Of a stretch of 64,000 nt of DNA, positions 1 through 7,897 are shown one piece after another. Origin of the DNA: Bradyrhizobiaceae bacterium PARB1 (GTDB taxonomy: Bacteria; Pseudomonadota; Alphaproteobacteria; Rhizobiales; Xanthobacteraceae); the NCBI GenBank assembly GCA_002256345.1, contig NKIY01000001.1, positions 1,008,194 through 1,072,193 of the forward strand, in the 5' to 3' direction. Each line of letters opens with the position of its first letter. Position 1 is the first letter of the stretch. Both the position numbers and the translations under genes were made by a program. The notes under the pieces are model-generated. The model did no database searches and had not been told where the DNA came from. It saw only the letters and a program-made list of their open reading frames with translations.

Positions 1-234
1 GGCAAAGGCAAAGGCCGAGTCGGCCAGCGTGAACATGAAGCCGCCATGGCAGATGTCATGGCCATTGGTCATATCCTTGCGGATAGGCATGGATAACACG
101 GCCTCCCCCGGCGCGATGCGGACGATGGACATACCGAGCGCTTTGCTGGCGCGGTCGTCCTGCCACATCGCATCTGCGCAAGCCTGTGCGATGTCCTGCG
201 CTGAATGGTCGGACGATGTGTTGCGCGGCTCCAT
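1..234 (-). CDS. paaI: PaaI-type hotdog-fold acyl-CoA thioesterase, 3' part outside the window
   Basis: Only the first 78 codons are present; the gene continues beyond position 1. The protein begins MEPRNTSSDH and contains NGHDICHGGFMFTLADSAFA, the characteristic NGxxxxHGG...LAD(S/T) active-site stretch of PaaI/PaaD thioesterases of the hotdog fold. PaaI releases CoA from dead-end hydroxyphenylacetyl-CoA intermediates and so protects the phenylacetate pathway. Its ATG shares one base with the paaG stop (TGATG), so the two genes are translationally coupled in one leftward operon. The identification is firm at family level; the rest of the protein cannot be judged. Confidence 0.85.
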   Translation of the reverse strand, partial: MEPRNTSSDHSAQDIAQACADAMWQDDRASKALGMSIVRIAPGEAVLSMPIRKDMTNGHDICHGGFMFTLADSAFAFA

Positions 235-1025
235 CACTGCCTCCCGACAAAGCGCGGCGCGCGCTTTTCCATGAAGGCGGTGACGCCTTCGGAATAATCG
301 GGCAGGCGGCCGGCCTCGCCCTGCAGGTCGCGTTCGAGATCGAGTTGCTGATCGAGGCTGTTTATTTCGGATAGGTCGAAAGCACGCTTCATCAGCGCGA
401 GACCGGCGGTGGGCTGCGTCGCGAAAAGTGCGGCGAGACGATGCGCTTCGGTCATCAGTTCGGCATCATCGACTGTCTTCCAGATCATGCCCCAGGCCTC
501 GGCCTGTTCGGCCGACACCGGCTCGGCGAGCAGCGCGATGGCCCGCGCACGCGCGACGCCGATTAGGCGCGGCAGAATCCAAGTGCCGCCGGCATCGGGC
601 ACAAGGCCGAGCTTGGCGAAGGACTGGATGAATTTTGCGGAGCGCCCCGCGATCACGATGTCACCAGCGAAGGCCACATTCGCGCCGGCACCGGCAGCGA
701 CGCCGTTCACGGCCGAGATCACCGGCATCGGCAGGCTGCGCAGCTTGCGGATCAGCGGATTGTAGTAAGCCTGGATGGTCACCGAGAGGTCTGGCGTTTC
801 GCCGGGCGTGTAGACGCCATCCGACAGATCCTGGCCGGCGCAGAAGCCGCGGCCGGCGCCGGTGAGGATGATGGCCCGGCAGGACTTATCGGCTTCTGCG
901 GCAATCAATGCTGCCATCAGTGCCTTGTGCATCGCTGCCGTGAACGAGTTGAGCCGATCCGGCTTGTTGAGCGTCAGGACGCGATAGCTGTCCCGCATAT
1001 CCGTGACGACGAGCTCGGACTCCAT
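234..1025 (-). CDS. paaG: PaaG-like enoyl-CoA hydratase/isomerase (ring-1,2-epoxyphenylacetyl-CoA isomerase)
   Basis: A 263-aa crotonase-superfamily protein of normal length. Oxyanion-hole segments are visible: GRGFCAGQDLSD (residues 59-70) and VNGVAAGAGANVAFAGD (106-122). KLGLVPDAGGTW (138-149) supplies an Asp at about 144, matching the single catalytic Asp of PaaG rather than the Glu pair of ordinary hydratases. PaaG isomerises the ring epoxide of phenylacetyl-CoA to the oxepin before ring cleavage. A strong ribosome binding site (GGGAGGAAACG) precedes the ATG. The gene is followed by the overlapping thioesterase paaI and diverges from an ABC importer, with a palindromic operator in between. 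Other ring-hydroxylating paa genes are not in the window, so substrate assignment relies on motif and neighbour. Confidence 0.85.
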   Translation of the reverse strand: MESELVVTDMRDSYRVLTLNKPDRLNSFTAAMHKALMAALIAAEADKSCRAIILTGAGRGFCAGQDLSDGVYTPGETPDLSVTIQAYYNPLIRKLRSLPMPVISAVNGVAAGAGANVAFAGDIVIAGRSAKFIQSFAKLGLVPDAGGTWILPRLIGVARARAIALLAEPVSAEQAEAWGMIWKTVDDAELMTEAHRLAALFATQPTAGLALMKRAFDLSEINSLDQQLDLERDLQGEAGRLPDYSEGVTAFMEKRAPRFVGRQ

Positions 1026-1084
1026 CGTTTCCTCCCATTGGTCCCGCTGTGCGGCTCTGCGCCGTTCTGACGCTTACGCTACTA

Positions 1085-1104
1085 TTGACCAACCGGTCGG
1101 TCAA
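1085..1104. promoter_or_regulatory. Palindromic operator, TetR/PaaR type
   Basis: The 20-bp sequence TTGACCAACCGGTCGGTCAA is an inverted repeat with a single mismatched base pair. It lies 60 bp upstream of paaG and 115 bp upstream of the divergent importer. ACCGACCGGTCGGT-like palindromes are typical of TetR-family regulators of aromatic acid and acyl-CoA catabolism, PaaR among them, which release DNA when they bind the CoA thioester. No regulator gene is in the window. Site recognition is from pattern only. Confidence 0.6.
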
Positions 1105-1218
1105 CCATTATGGTTTGTCCTAGGTTCGGAGGACATCGCGCGCCGCGTGGCCGTAAGATGGGCCCTCGAATGCCGGGCAAGCTCGAAAACGAGCGGCCTT
1201 CATAGGGAGGAGAGCGAG

Positions 1219-2400
1219 ATGTCGAGACAATCGCAATTCAAGAATCTTTTTCTGGCCGCAGCGATTACGTTGCCCGCATCCATCATGTCATTTGCTGGCA
1301 CGGCATCGGCGCAACAGACGGTCAAGATCGGCTCCGTGCTGTCGGTGACCGGCCCGGCGTCGTTCCTCGGCGAGCCCGAAGACAAGACGCTGCGCATGTA
1401 TGTGGACAAGATCAACGCAGCGGGCGGTGTGGCTGGCAAGAAGATCGAGCTGGTCATCTATGACGACGGCGGCGACGCCAACAAAGCGCGCACTTTTGCT
1501 ACGCGACTGGTGGAAGACGACAAGGTCGTCGCCATGGTGGGCGGCTCGACTACCGGTACGACGATGGCGATGATTCCGGTGTTCGAGGAGGCGCAGGTAC
1601 CGTTCATCTCGCTCGCCGGTGCGATCGAAGTCGTCGAGCCGGTGCGCAAATACGTGTTCAAAACGCCGCATACCGACAAGATGGCATGTGAAAAGATTTT
1701 CGAGAACTTGAAGCAGCGCAATTTCACCAAGATCGCGATGATCTCCGGTACGGACGGTTTTGGCGCATCGATGCGCGCGCAATGCGTCAAAGTGGCGCCG
1801 ACCTATGGCGTGCAAATCGCCGCCGAGGAAACCTACGGCCCACGCGACAGCGACATGACCGCGCAGCTCACCAAGATCAAGGCGGCGCCAGGCATCCAGG
1901 CGGTGGTCAATCCGGGCTTCGGCCAGGGACCGGCGATCGTGACGCGCAACTATGCGCAGCTCGGCATGTCCGCCACGCCGCTTTATCAGAGCCACGGCGT
2001 TGCGTCGAAGAGCTTCATCGAGCTGGCGGGCCCAGCGGCGGAAGGTGTTCGTCTGCCCGCGGCGGCGTTGCTGGTTGGCGATAAACTGCCCAACAACGAT
2101 CCGCAGAAGAAGGTGGTCGTCGACTACAAGCAGACCTTCGAAGCGACCGCCAAGCAGCCGGTCTCGACCTTCGGCGGTCACGCCTATGACGGGCTCTACA
2201 TTATGGTCGAGGCGATGAAGCGCGCCAATTCGACCGATGCCAAGAAGGTGCGTGACGAGATCGAGAAGACCAAGGGCTTTGTCGGCACCGGCGGCATCGT
2301 CACCATGTCGCCAACCGATCATCTCGGTCTCGATCTCAGCGCCTTCCGCATGCTGGAAGTGAAGGGTGGCGACTGGACGCTGCTGCCACCTGGCACCTGA
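1219..2400 (+). CDS. HAAT-family ABC transporter substrate-binding protein (LivK-like)
   Basis: The start at 1219 is set by a near-perfect ribosome binding site (GGGAGGAGAG) and by the signal peptide that follows it; an open frame further upstream is not needed. The 393-aa protein has a Sec signal (residues 1-31, ending TASA before QQTVKIG), then a type-1 periplasmic-binding fold beginning VKIGSVLSVTGPASFLGEPE, as in LivJ/LivK and their aromatic-acid relatives. It would capture the ligand in the periplasm for the permease and ATPase genes that follow. Divergence from paaG across a PaaR-type operator suggests an aromatic carboxylate such as phenylacetate as ligand rather than leucine. That ligand is an inference from context. 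Confidence 0.85.
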   Translation: MSRQSQFKNLFLAAAITLPASIMSFAGTASAQQTVKIGSVLSVTGPASFLGEPEDKTLRMYVDKINAAGGVAGKKIELVIYDDGGDANKARTFATRLVEDDKVVAMVGGSTTGTTMAMIPVFEEAQVPFISLAGAIEVVEPVRKYVFKTPHTDKMACEKIFENLKQRNFTKIAMISGTDGFGASMRAQCVKVAPTYGVQIAAEETYGPRDSDMTAQLTKIKAAPGIQAVVNPGFGQGPAIVTRNYAQLGMSATPLYQSHGVASKSFIELAGPAAEGVRLPAAALLVGDKLPNNDPQKKVVVDYKQTFEATAKQPVSTFGGHAYDGLYIMVEAMKRANSTDAKKVRDEIEKTKGFVGTGGIVTMSPTDHLGLDLSAFRMLEVKGGDWTLLPPGT

Positions 2401-2456
2401 GACGACCTCGCGATCCCTGCGCGCGCGATGGCGCGGAGGGACGCTATGTTCCCCGT

Positions 2457-3362
2457 ATGATTGCTCTGCAAGGAAAGCCGTTCTCAGGCATGGCCGAGTT
2501 TTTCCAATTTCTGGTCTCCGGGCTGACGGTCGGCGCCGTCTATGCGCTGGTCGCGCTGGGCTTCACGCTGATCTACAACGCGTCCGACGTGGTGAATTTC
2601 GCGCAGGGCGAGTTCGTGATGCTAGGCGGCATGGTGACGGTGTTTGCGCATGCCGCGGGCGTGCCGCTGCCGCTGGCGGCGCTGATCGCCATCGCCGTCG
2701 CAGTCGTGGTCGGTATCGGCCTGTATTGGCTGGCCATCGCGCCGGCGCGGGGCGCGTCGGCCGTTTCGCTGATCATCATCACTATCGGTGCGTCGATCTT
2801 TCTGCGCGGCGTGGCGCAGGTCATGTTCGACAAGCAGTTTCACAAGCTGCCGTCATTTTCCGGCGATACGCCGGTGCAGATGATGGGCGCGGCCGTGCAG
2901 CCGCAGAGCTTCTGGGTGATTGGCGGCGCGGCCGTGGTGGTGCTCCTGCTTTACATGTTTCTTGAGCGTACGCTGGTCGGCAAGGCCGTGCTGGCGACCT
3001 CGGCCAACCGGCTGGCGGCCAAGCTGGTCGGCATCAACACAGCGACCATCATGGCGCTCGCCTTTGGCGGCTCGGCAGCAATCGGCGGCATCGCCGGCGT
3101 GCTGATCACGCCGATCACGCTTACGAGCTATGATGTCGGCACTTTGCTGGCCTTGAAGGGCTTCGCGGCCGCGATGCTTGGCGGCATGGGCAACCCACTC
3201 GGCGCACTGGCCGGAGGCTTGCTGCTCGGACTGCTCGAAGCCTTCGGCGCCGGCTATGTCAGCTCCACCTACAAGGATGGATTCGCCTTCATCGTGATTC
3301 TCGCCGTGCTGTTCGTAGCCCCGCAGGGCCTGTTCGGCCGTCGCGCAGTCGAGAGGGTCTGA
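2457..3362 (+). CDS. ABC transporter permease, LivH type
   Basis: A 301-aa integral membrane protein with about eight hydrophobic segments. It opens with the LivH hallmark GAVYALVALGFTLIYN followed by VNFAQGEFVMLGG, and has the late GNPLGALAGGLLLGLLE segment. It forms one half of the membrane channel of the HAAT importer. Two starts are possible: ATG 2457, with GGAGGG 16 bases upstream, and ATG 2490 (MAEFFQFLVSG), which matches the usual start of the family and has AAGGAAAG about 12 bases upstream. The longer form is given here. It is followed after 3 bases by the LivM gene. Confidence 0.85.
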   Translation: MIALQGKPFSGMAEFFQFLVSGLTVGAVYALVALGFTLIYNASDVVNFAQGEFVMLGGMVTVFAHAAGVPLPLAALIAIAVAVVVGIGLYWLAIAPARGASAVSLIIITIGASIFLRGVAQVMFDKQFHKLPSFSGDTPVQMMGAAVQPQSFWVIGGAAVVVLLLYMFLERTLVGKAVLATSANRLAAKLVGINTATIMALAFGGSAAIGGIAGVLITPITLTSYDVGTLLALKGFAAAMLGGMGNPLGALAGGLLLGLLEAFGAGYVSSTYKDGFAFIVILAVLFVAPQGLFGRRAVERV

Positions 3363-3365
3363 GCG

Positions 3366-4307
3366 ATGCATGCATGGTTCCGGCGTCGTTATGTCAGTCT
3401 CGTCGTCCTTGCGGTGGTGATCGCCCTGCTACCGCTGGTGTTTCCGTCGAGCTATTATTATCGCGTCGCCGCGCTGGTCTGGGTATCGGCACTGGCCGCG
3501 ATCGGCCTCAATATCCTGATGGGCAAAGCCGGGCAGGTCAGCCTCGGCCATGCCGGCTTCTTCGGCATCGGCGCCTATGCGGTGGCGATCGGTCCCGCGC
3601 ATCTCGGTTTGCCGTCATTTGCATCGCTGCTCATTGGCGCGTTGCTGTCGGCCGTTCTTGCCTATCTCGTCGGCCGTCCGATCCTACGGCTGAAGGGCCA
3701 CTATCTCGCTATCGCCACGCTCGGCCTCGGCGTACTGGTTGCGCTCGCGATCACCACAGAGAGCCGCTGGACGGGTGGGCCGGACGGCATGCCGGTAGCA
3801 AAACTCGTCATCTTCGGCTGGCGCGCGAGCGGCTCGGACACCTGGTACTGGATCACGGCGGGTATGCTGCTGGTCGGCACATGGCTGGCGTTCAATCTCG
3901 ACGACACGCCGACCGGGCGCGCTTTCCGCGCCCTGCATGACAGCGAGATCGCGGCGCGGGTCGCGGGCATCGATGTCAATCGCTTCAAGCTGCAGGCTTT
4001 CGTCATCGCGGCGGTCTATGCGTCGCTGGCGGGGTCCGCGCTCGCGCTGATGAACGGTTTCGTCAACCCGGATCAGGCAGGCTTCCTGCATTCGGTCGAG
4101 ATGGTGACCATGGTGGTTCTCGGTGGCCTCGGTTCGGTCATCGGCAGCATCGTCGGCGCGGCGGTGCTGATCATGCTGCCGCAGGCGCTGACGATCTTCC
4201 AGGAATATGAGCATCTGCTACTCGGCTTCCTCATCATCGTGTCGATGATCTTTATGCGCGACGGCATCGTACCGATGCTGGCAAAGTTGATGGAACGACG
4301 GGCATGA
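3366..4307 (+). CDS. ABC transporter permease, LivM type
   Basis: A 313-aa membrane protein with the LivM signature GLNILMGKAGQVSLGHAGF and a second conserved stretch (GHYLAIATLGLGVL) in the first half. It pairs with the LivH-type permease to form the translocation pathway. The gene begins 3 bases after the previous stop and ends with ATGA, sharing its stop with the start of the ATPase gene. This indicates tight translational coupling in a single operon. Confidence 0.85.
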   Translation: MHAWFRRRYVSLVVLAVVIALLPLVFPSSYYYRVAALVWVSALAAIGLNILMGKAGQVSLGHAGFFGIGAYAVAIGPAHLGLPSFASLLIGALLSAVLAYLVGRPILRLKGHYLAIATLGLGVLVALAITTESRWTGGPDGMPVAKLVIFGWRASGSDTWYWITAGMLLVGTWLAFNLDDTPTGRAFRALHDSEIAARVAGIDVNRFKLQAFVIAAVYASLAGSALALMNGFVNPDQAGFLHSVEMVTMVVLGGLGSVIGSIVGAAVLIMLPQALTIFQEYEHLLLGFLIIVSMIFMRDGIVPMLAKLMERRA

Positions 4308-5086
4308 CGGTTCTCAAAACAAGGGATATCGGCATCGCCTTCGGCGGCCTCAAGGCCATCGACGGCGTCAGCTTCTCGGTCAAGGCCGGCGAAATTTTTT
4401 CCATTATCGGGCCGAACGGTGCCGGCAAAACCACGCTGTTCAACGTGATATCCGGCATCTACATCGCCGGGCAGGGACGTATCGAGCTGGATGGCCACGA
4501 CGTCACCGGATTCGAGCCGGACGCATTGGCGGCGCGCGGGTTGTCGCGCACGTTCCAGAACCTGCAAATCTTTCAGCGCATGAGTGCGGTCGAGAACGTG
4601 ATGGTTGGCCGTCATCTGCAGGAAAAATGCAACCTGTTTACGGACCTGTTCCGCTTGCCATCGGTGTCGCGCCAGAACGCGACGACGCGCGACGCCGCGT
4701 TGGCGCTGCTCGATGAGGTCGGACTGCGCGGAGACGCGGACAAGCTCGCGGGCTCGCTGTCCTATGGCGCCTGCAAGCGTCTCGAAATCGCGCGGGCGCT
4801 CGCGGCCGAACCGCGCGTGCTGCTGCTCGACGAACCCGCGGCCGGCTGCAACGCGGTGGAGACCGAAGAGATCGACGCGCTGATCTGCCGGGTCGCGACT
4901 AAGGGCGTCGCGGTGGTGCTGGTCGAGCACGACATGAAACTCGTGATGAAGATTTCGGATCGCATTCTGGTGCTCGAACGCGGACGCCCACTGGTCGAGG
5001 GAAGCCCGGAAGAGGTCCGCGCCAATCCGGCAGTGCTGGAAGCCTATCTCGGCAAGCACGGTGCGCGGGAGGCTGCCCGTGCTTGA
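4304..5086 (+). CDS. ABC transporter ATP-binding protein, LivG type
   Basis: A 260-aa ATPase. Walker A GPNGAGKTT lies at residues 36-44, the LivG-style signature LSYGACKRLEIARAL around 152-166 and Walker B VLLLDEP at 172-178. The H-loop histidine is in VEHDM. The C-terminal extension (SPEEVRANPAVLEAYLG) is typical of LivG/BraF. The signature has Ala-Cys where family members usually have Asp/Gln-Gln, a mild variation unlikely to matter. It powers the aromatic/branched-chain-type importer together with the LivF-type ATPase whose start it overlaps. Confidence 0.85.
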   Translation: MTVLKTRDIGIAFGGLKAIDGVSFSVKAGEIFSIIGPNGAGKTTLFNVISGIYIAGQGRIELDGHDVTGFEPDALAARGLSRTFQNLQIFQRMSAVENVMVGRHLQEKCNLFTDLFRLPSVSRQNATTRDAALALLDEVGLRGDADKLAGSLSYGACKRLEIARALAAEPRVLLLDEPAAGCNAVETEEIDALICRVATKGVAVVLVEHDMKLVMKISDRILVLERGRPLVEGSPEEVRANPAVLEAYLGKHGAREAARA

Positions 5087-5780
5087 AATATCGAATCTCC
5101 GTAGCGCTTATGGCCGCATTGAGGTACTAAAGGGCATCTCGCTCCAGGTGCGTGCGAACGAAATCGTTGCGCTGGTCGGCTCCAATGGCGCAGGCAAGAC
5201 CACACTGCTGCGGGCTCTGTCCGGCGTGCAGTCGGCGCGGGGGGAGATCACCTTTCTCGGCGAGCGCATCGAACGCCTGCCGCCGCATCGCCGCGTGGCG
5301 CGAGGCATCCTGCAATCGCCGGAAGGACGGCAGATTTTCAGCTCGCTTTCGGTGGAGGACAATCTCCGGCTCGGCGGCTATCTCCGCAAGGACAAGGCGA
5401 TCGAGAGCGACCGCGACCGAATCTTCGAGATGTTCCCGATTCTGAAGGAAAAGCGCCACCTGCTCGCGGGTGGCTTGTCGGGCGGCCAGCAGCAGATGCT
5501 AGCGATCGGCCGCGCACTGATGGGCAAGCCGAAACTGCTCCTGCTTGACGAGCCGTCGCTCGGCCTTTCGCCGCTGCTGGTCGATCAGATCATTTCAGCC
5601 ATCGTCTCGCTGCGTGCGGCGGGGATCACTGTGCTGCTGGTCGAACAGAACGCCGTCGCCGCGCTGGAAATTGCCGATCGCGGATATGTCATCGAGACGG
5701 GGCAGATCGTGCATGAGGGCGCCGCCTCGGCGCTGCTATCGACCCCAAAGGTAATGTCGGCTTATCTCGGCATCGGGTAG
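5079..5780 (+). CDS. ABC transporter ATP-binding protein, LivF type
   Basis: The start is placed at GTG 5079 because GGGAGG lies 6 bases upstream and the product then begins MLEISNLRSAYGRIEVLKGI, the standard LivF beginning. An in-frame GTG at 5061 lacks such a site. The 233-aa protein shows Walker A GSNGAGKTT, the LivF-specific SPEGRQIFSSLSVEDNL, signature LSGGQQQMLAIGRALM and Walker B LLLLDEPSLGLSP. It overlaps the 3' end of the LivG gene by 8 bases and completes the importer. Nothing recognisable follows for about 530 bases. Confidence 0.85.
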   Translation: MLEISNLRSAYGRIEVLKGISLQVRANEIVALVGSNGAGKTTLLRALSGVQSARGEITFLGERIERLPPHRRVARGILQSPEGRQIFSSLSVEDNLRLGGYLRKDKAIESDRDRIFEMFPILKEKRHLLAGGLSGGQQQMLAIGRALMGKPKLLLLDEPSLGLSPLLVDQIISAIVSLRAAGITVLLVEQNAVAALEIADRGYVIETGQIVHEGAASALLSTPKVMSAYLGIG

Positions 5781-6310
5781 CAGAGGTTTCAATTGAGATC
5801 GCGGAACCGTTGGCTTGTCGTGGCGATCAGGGCAACACAAATCATCATCGATGCGAACGCCTTGGCAGCGTATGCTGTAGGCCGTATGTTAGGTTTAGTT
5901 AAAGTGCTGCTGCAAACGTAATTTTTTGACTAGCACGAGTGGAGGTAACGCATAGCGAAGAGCTTGACGCTCGAGAAATCGCGTCCCGCGCAACGTATCG
6001 TCGAACCATTTTGTACCTACCAGTGATCGATCGTGAACTGCATGCCAATGGCGCGCAAATCGGATGCGGCTCCGTCAAGGTGCCGGCACTTCCGAACCGC
6101 TTCAATTCACAACGGCATAGTGCATGTGCGGAGAAGCGTCGTTGCACGAGGCGCATCGCTTCGGTCCAGATTTAGCGAGTTAGTTCACGAAGACGGACTA
6201 TTGTCTGGTTCCTGGCGGATTTTATCTGTCGTTCCGCCTGCGTTCGCACTCGCGATACCATCGGATGCCTAAAAGTCTCAGTTTAAAGGCCGGGCTTCCG
6301 CTCGCGACAT
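5781..6310. other. Intergenic region, no gene recognised
   Basis: About 530 bases between the converging importer operon and the polysaccharide gene. Short open frames exist on both strands but have low-complexity, arginine/serine-rich translations and no ribosome binding site. No clear intrinsic terminator hairpin was seen. This appears to be the left boundary of the exopolysaccharide island. Confidence 0.5.
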
Positions 6311-7765
6311 TCAGAGCGCGTTGCGTCCGCGAATGAGTTCGAGCGGCGTCTGCACCAGGATCACCAGGTCCAGTCCCAGGCTCCAGTTGTCGATATAGCG
6401 CAAATCCTCTTTCACGCGGCGTTCGATCGAGGCCGGCGTCGGAGTCGGTCCACGGAATCCCTTGATTTGCGCGAGACCGGTCAGGCCAGGCTTCACTCTG
6501 CGCCGATACGCGTAATTGCGCACCGCCTTGTCGAATTCGTTCTCGTGGGCAAGGGCATGCGGCCGCGGACCGACGATCGACATGCTTCCCTCAAGTACAT
6601 TAAGAAGCTGAGGAAGCTCGTCGATGCTGGTCCTGCGGAGCCATCCGCCGAGCCGAGTCAGCCGTGAATCGTTTGCTTTAGCCTGCACGATGGATGGCCC
6701 GTCCTCCAGCACAGACATCGTGCGGAATTTATAAATGGTGAAATGTCGCCCGTTGAAGCCGCAGCGCTGCTGCTTGAAAAGAGCAGGTCCGCGCGAATCC
6801 AGTTTGATGGCCAAGGCCACCAAGAGCAGCACGGGCGACAGTGCCGTCAGCACCGTGACCGACAGGCAGATATCGAGCGCGCGTTTGGCGAACAGCGCCA
6901 CCGGCGACAACGGTCCTCGCTGGAGCTCGACGCAGCGCGCGCTGCCGAGCTCGGTGGAGGGTCTGTGAAACAGATCGGAACTCGCACCCGTCGGCACCAA
7001 CCTCACGCGGAGCGGCAACACCCGCAGGGCGGCCACGGCCCGCTTGAGCCGCAACCAATGATCGGGACTAACGCCAAAGAATATTTCGCGGATCTCGGTC
7101 TCGCGGGTGTGGGTGATGATCTTTTCGATCAGCTGGTCTTGCCGGCGCAGGGACGACCGAGTGACCGGCAGAGTGAAGTGCTTTTCGATGAAGTAGCCGA
7201 GATCGCTCAGGGTATTGACGATGTCGCGGCCTGCTTCGTCAGTGATCAGGACAATCTTGCGGCCGGAAAAACGGCGCTCTGCCAGCCCCTTGCGCAAGGC
7301 GTCGCGCAGCAGCACGCGCTGGGCTGCGAGAAGCGTCAGGCCCGCGATGCCGAAGACGAGTGCGAAATCCCAGGGGATTTCCCCTTTCATCTGCAAGGTG
7401 AATGTGGTGGCCACGAGGAGGCAGGACACTCCGAGCCAGATCGCGCAGACGGAGCGTAGCTGATTGCGCAGTTCGAGCAGTGCTTTGGGCAGATAGAGAT
7501 TGAAAGATTTAACTACCGCAGTGAAGATTACCGATGTCGGCAGCGCCACGCCGACTAGGCGCGCGATATCTCCCGAAGCTCCGGTCAGAAACTTGCGCGC
7601 AAAGGCGGCAAAGAGGCTCGCCATAAAGATCGTGGCAATGTCAGCGAGCAGTGCCAGCAGCTCCACTGAATCGTATTGGACTGGCCATCTTCTGTCTCGC
7701 GTAGCGCTGTCGCTAAGGCCAGGAACGGGCGCCCCGTTGAACTCAAACCGTCGGATGGATTGCAT
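6311..7765 (-). CDS. Polyprenyl-phosphate sugar-1-phosphate transferase (WcaJ/WbaP/ExoY family)
   Basis: A 484-aa initiating transferase that moves a hexose-1-phosphate from a nucleotide sugar to undecaprenyl phosphate at the inner membrane. The N-terminal half has about four membrane segments (residues 36-60, 68-92, 105-125, 133-150), then a soluble CoA-binding-like domain (168-270). The C-terminal catalytic PCST domain starts with a membrane re-entrant helix near 294. It carries the conserved motifs FTIYKFRTM (342-350), RRTSIDELPQLLNVLEG (377-393), SIVGPRPHA (396-404) and VKPGLTGLAQ (424-433). It lies at the left end of the exopolysaccharide island and should start each repeat unit. The sugar, probably glucose or galactose, cannot be read from sequence. 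AT-rich DNA lies upstream of its start. Confidence 0.9.
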   Translation of the reverse strand: MQSIRRFEFNGAPVPGLSDSATRDRRWPVQYDSVELLALLADIATIFMASLFAAFARKFLTGASGDIARLVGVALPTSVIFTAVVKSFNLYLPKALLELRNQLRSVCAIWLGVSCLLVATTFTLQMKGEIPWDFALVFGIAGLTLLAAQRVLLRDALRKGLAERRFSGRKIVLITDEAGRDIVNTLSDLGYFIEKHFTLPVTRSSLRRQDQLIEKIITHTRETEIREIFFGVSPDHWLRLKRAVAALRVLPLRVRLVPTGASSDLFHRPSTELGSARCVELQRGPLSPVALFAKRALDICLSVTVLTALSPVLLLVALAIKLDSRGPALFKQQRCGFNGRHFTIYKFRTMSVLEDGPSIVQAKANDSRLTRLGGWLRRTSIDELPQLLNVLEGSMSIVGPRPHALAHENEFDKAVRNYAYRRRVKPGLTGLAQIKGFRGPTPTPASIERRVKEDLRYIDNWSLGLDLVILVQTPLELIRGRNAL

Positions 7766-7897
7766 GGTCGCCGCCAGTTATTATTTAATTTGATATAAAT
7801 ATAATTTACTCGAGGAAGATTATTTGCAAGATTTTTTTTAAATGTAAATTAAGATAATTAAATATTCCCGCAACCGCTGAGACCGAACGCCCGTAAG
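7766..7897. other. AT-rich intergenic segment
   Basis: This 132-base segment between two leftward genes is dominated by A/T tracts (AATTTGATATAAATATAATTT and similar), in strong contrast to the GC-rich genes on both sides. It probably holds the promoter of the sugar-phosphate transferase gene. It is also a plausible H-NS-type silencer target, given the H-NS-like genes further right. Confidence 0.4.

Noticed and set aside
1288-2322. 344-codon minus-strand frame opposite the binding-protein gene
   Set aside because: Antisense shadow: His/Arg-rich translation, no ribosome binding site, opposite a clear signal-peptide protein.
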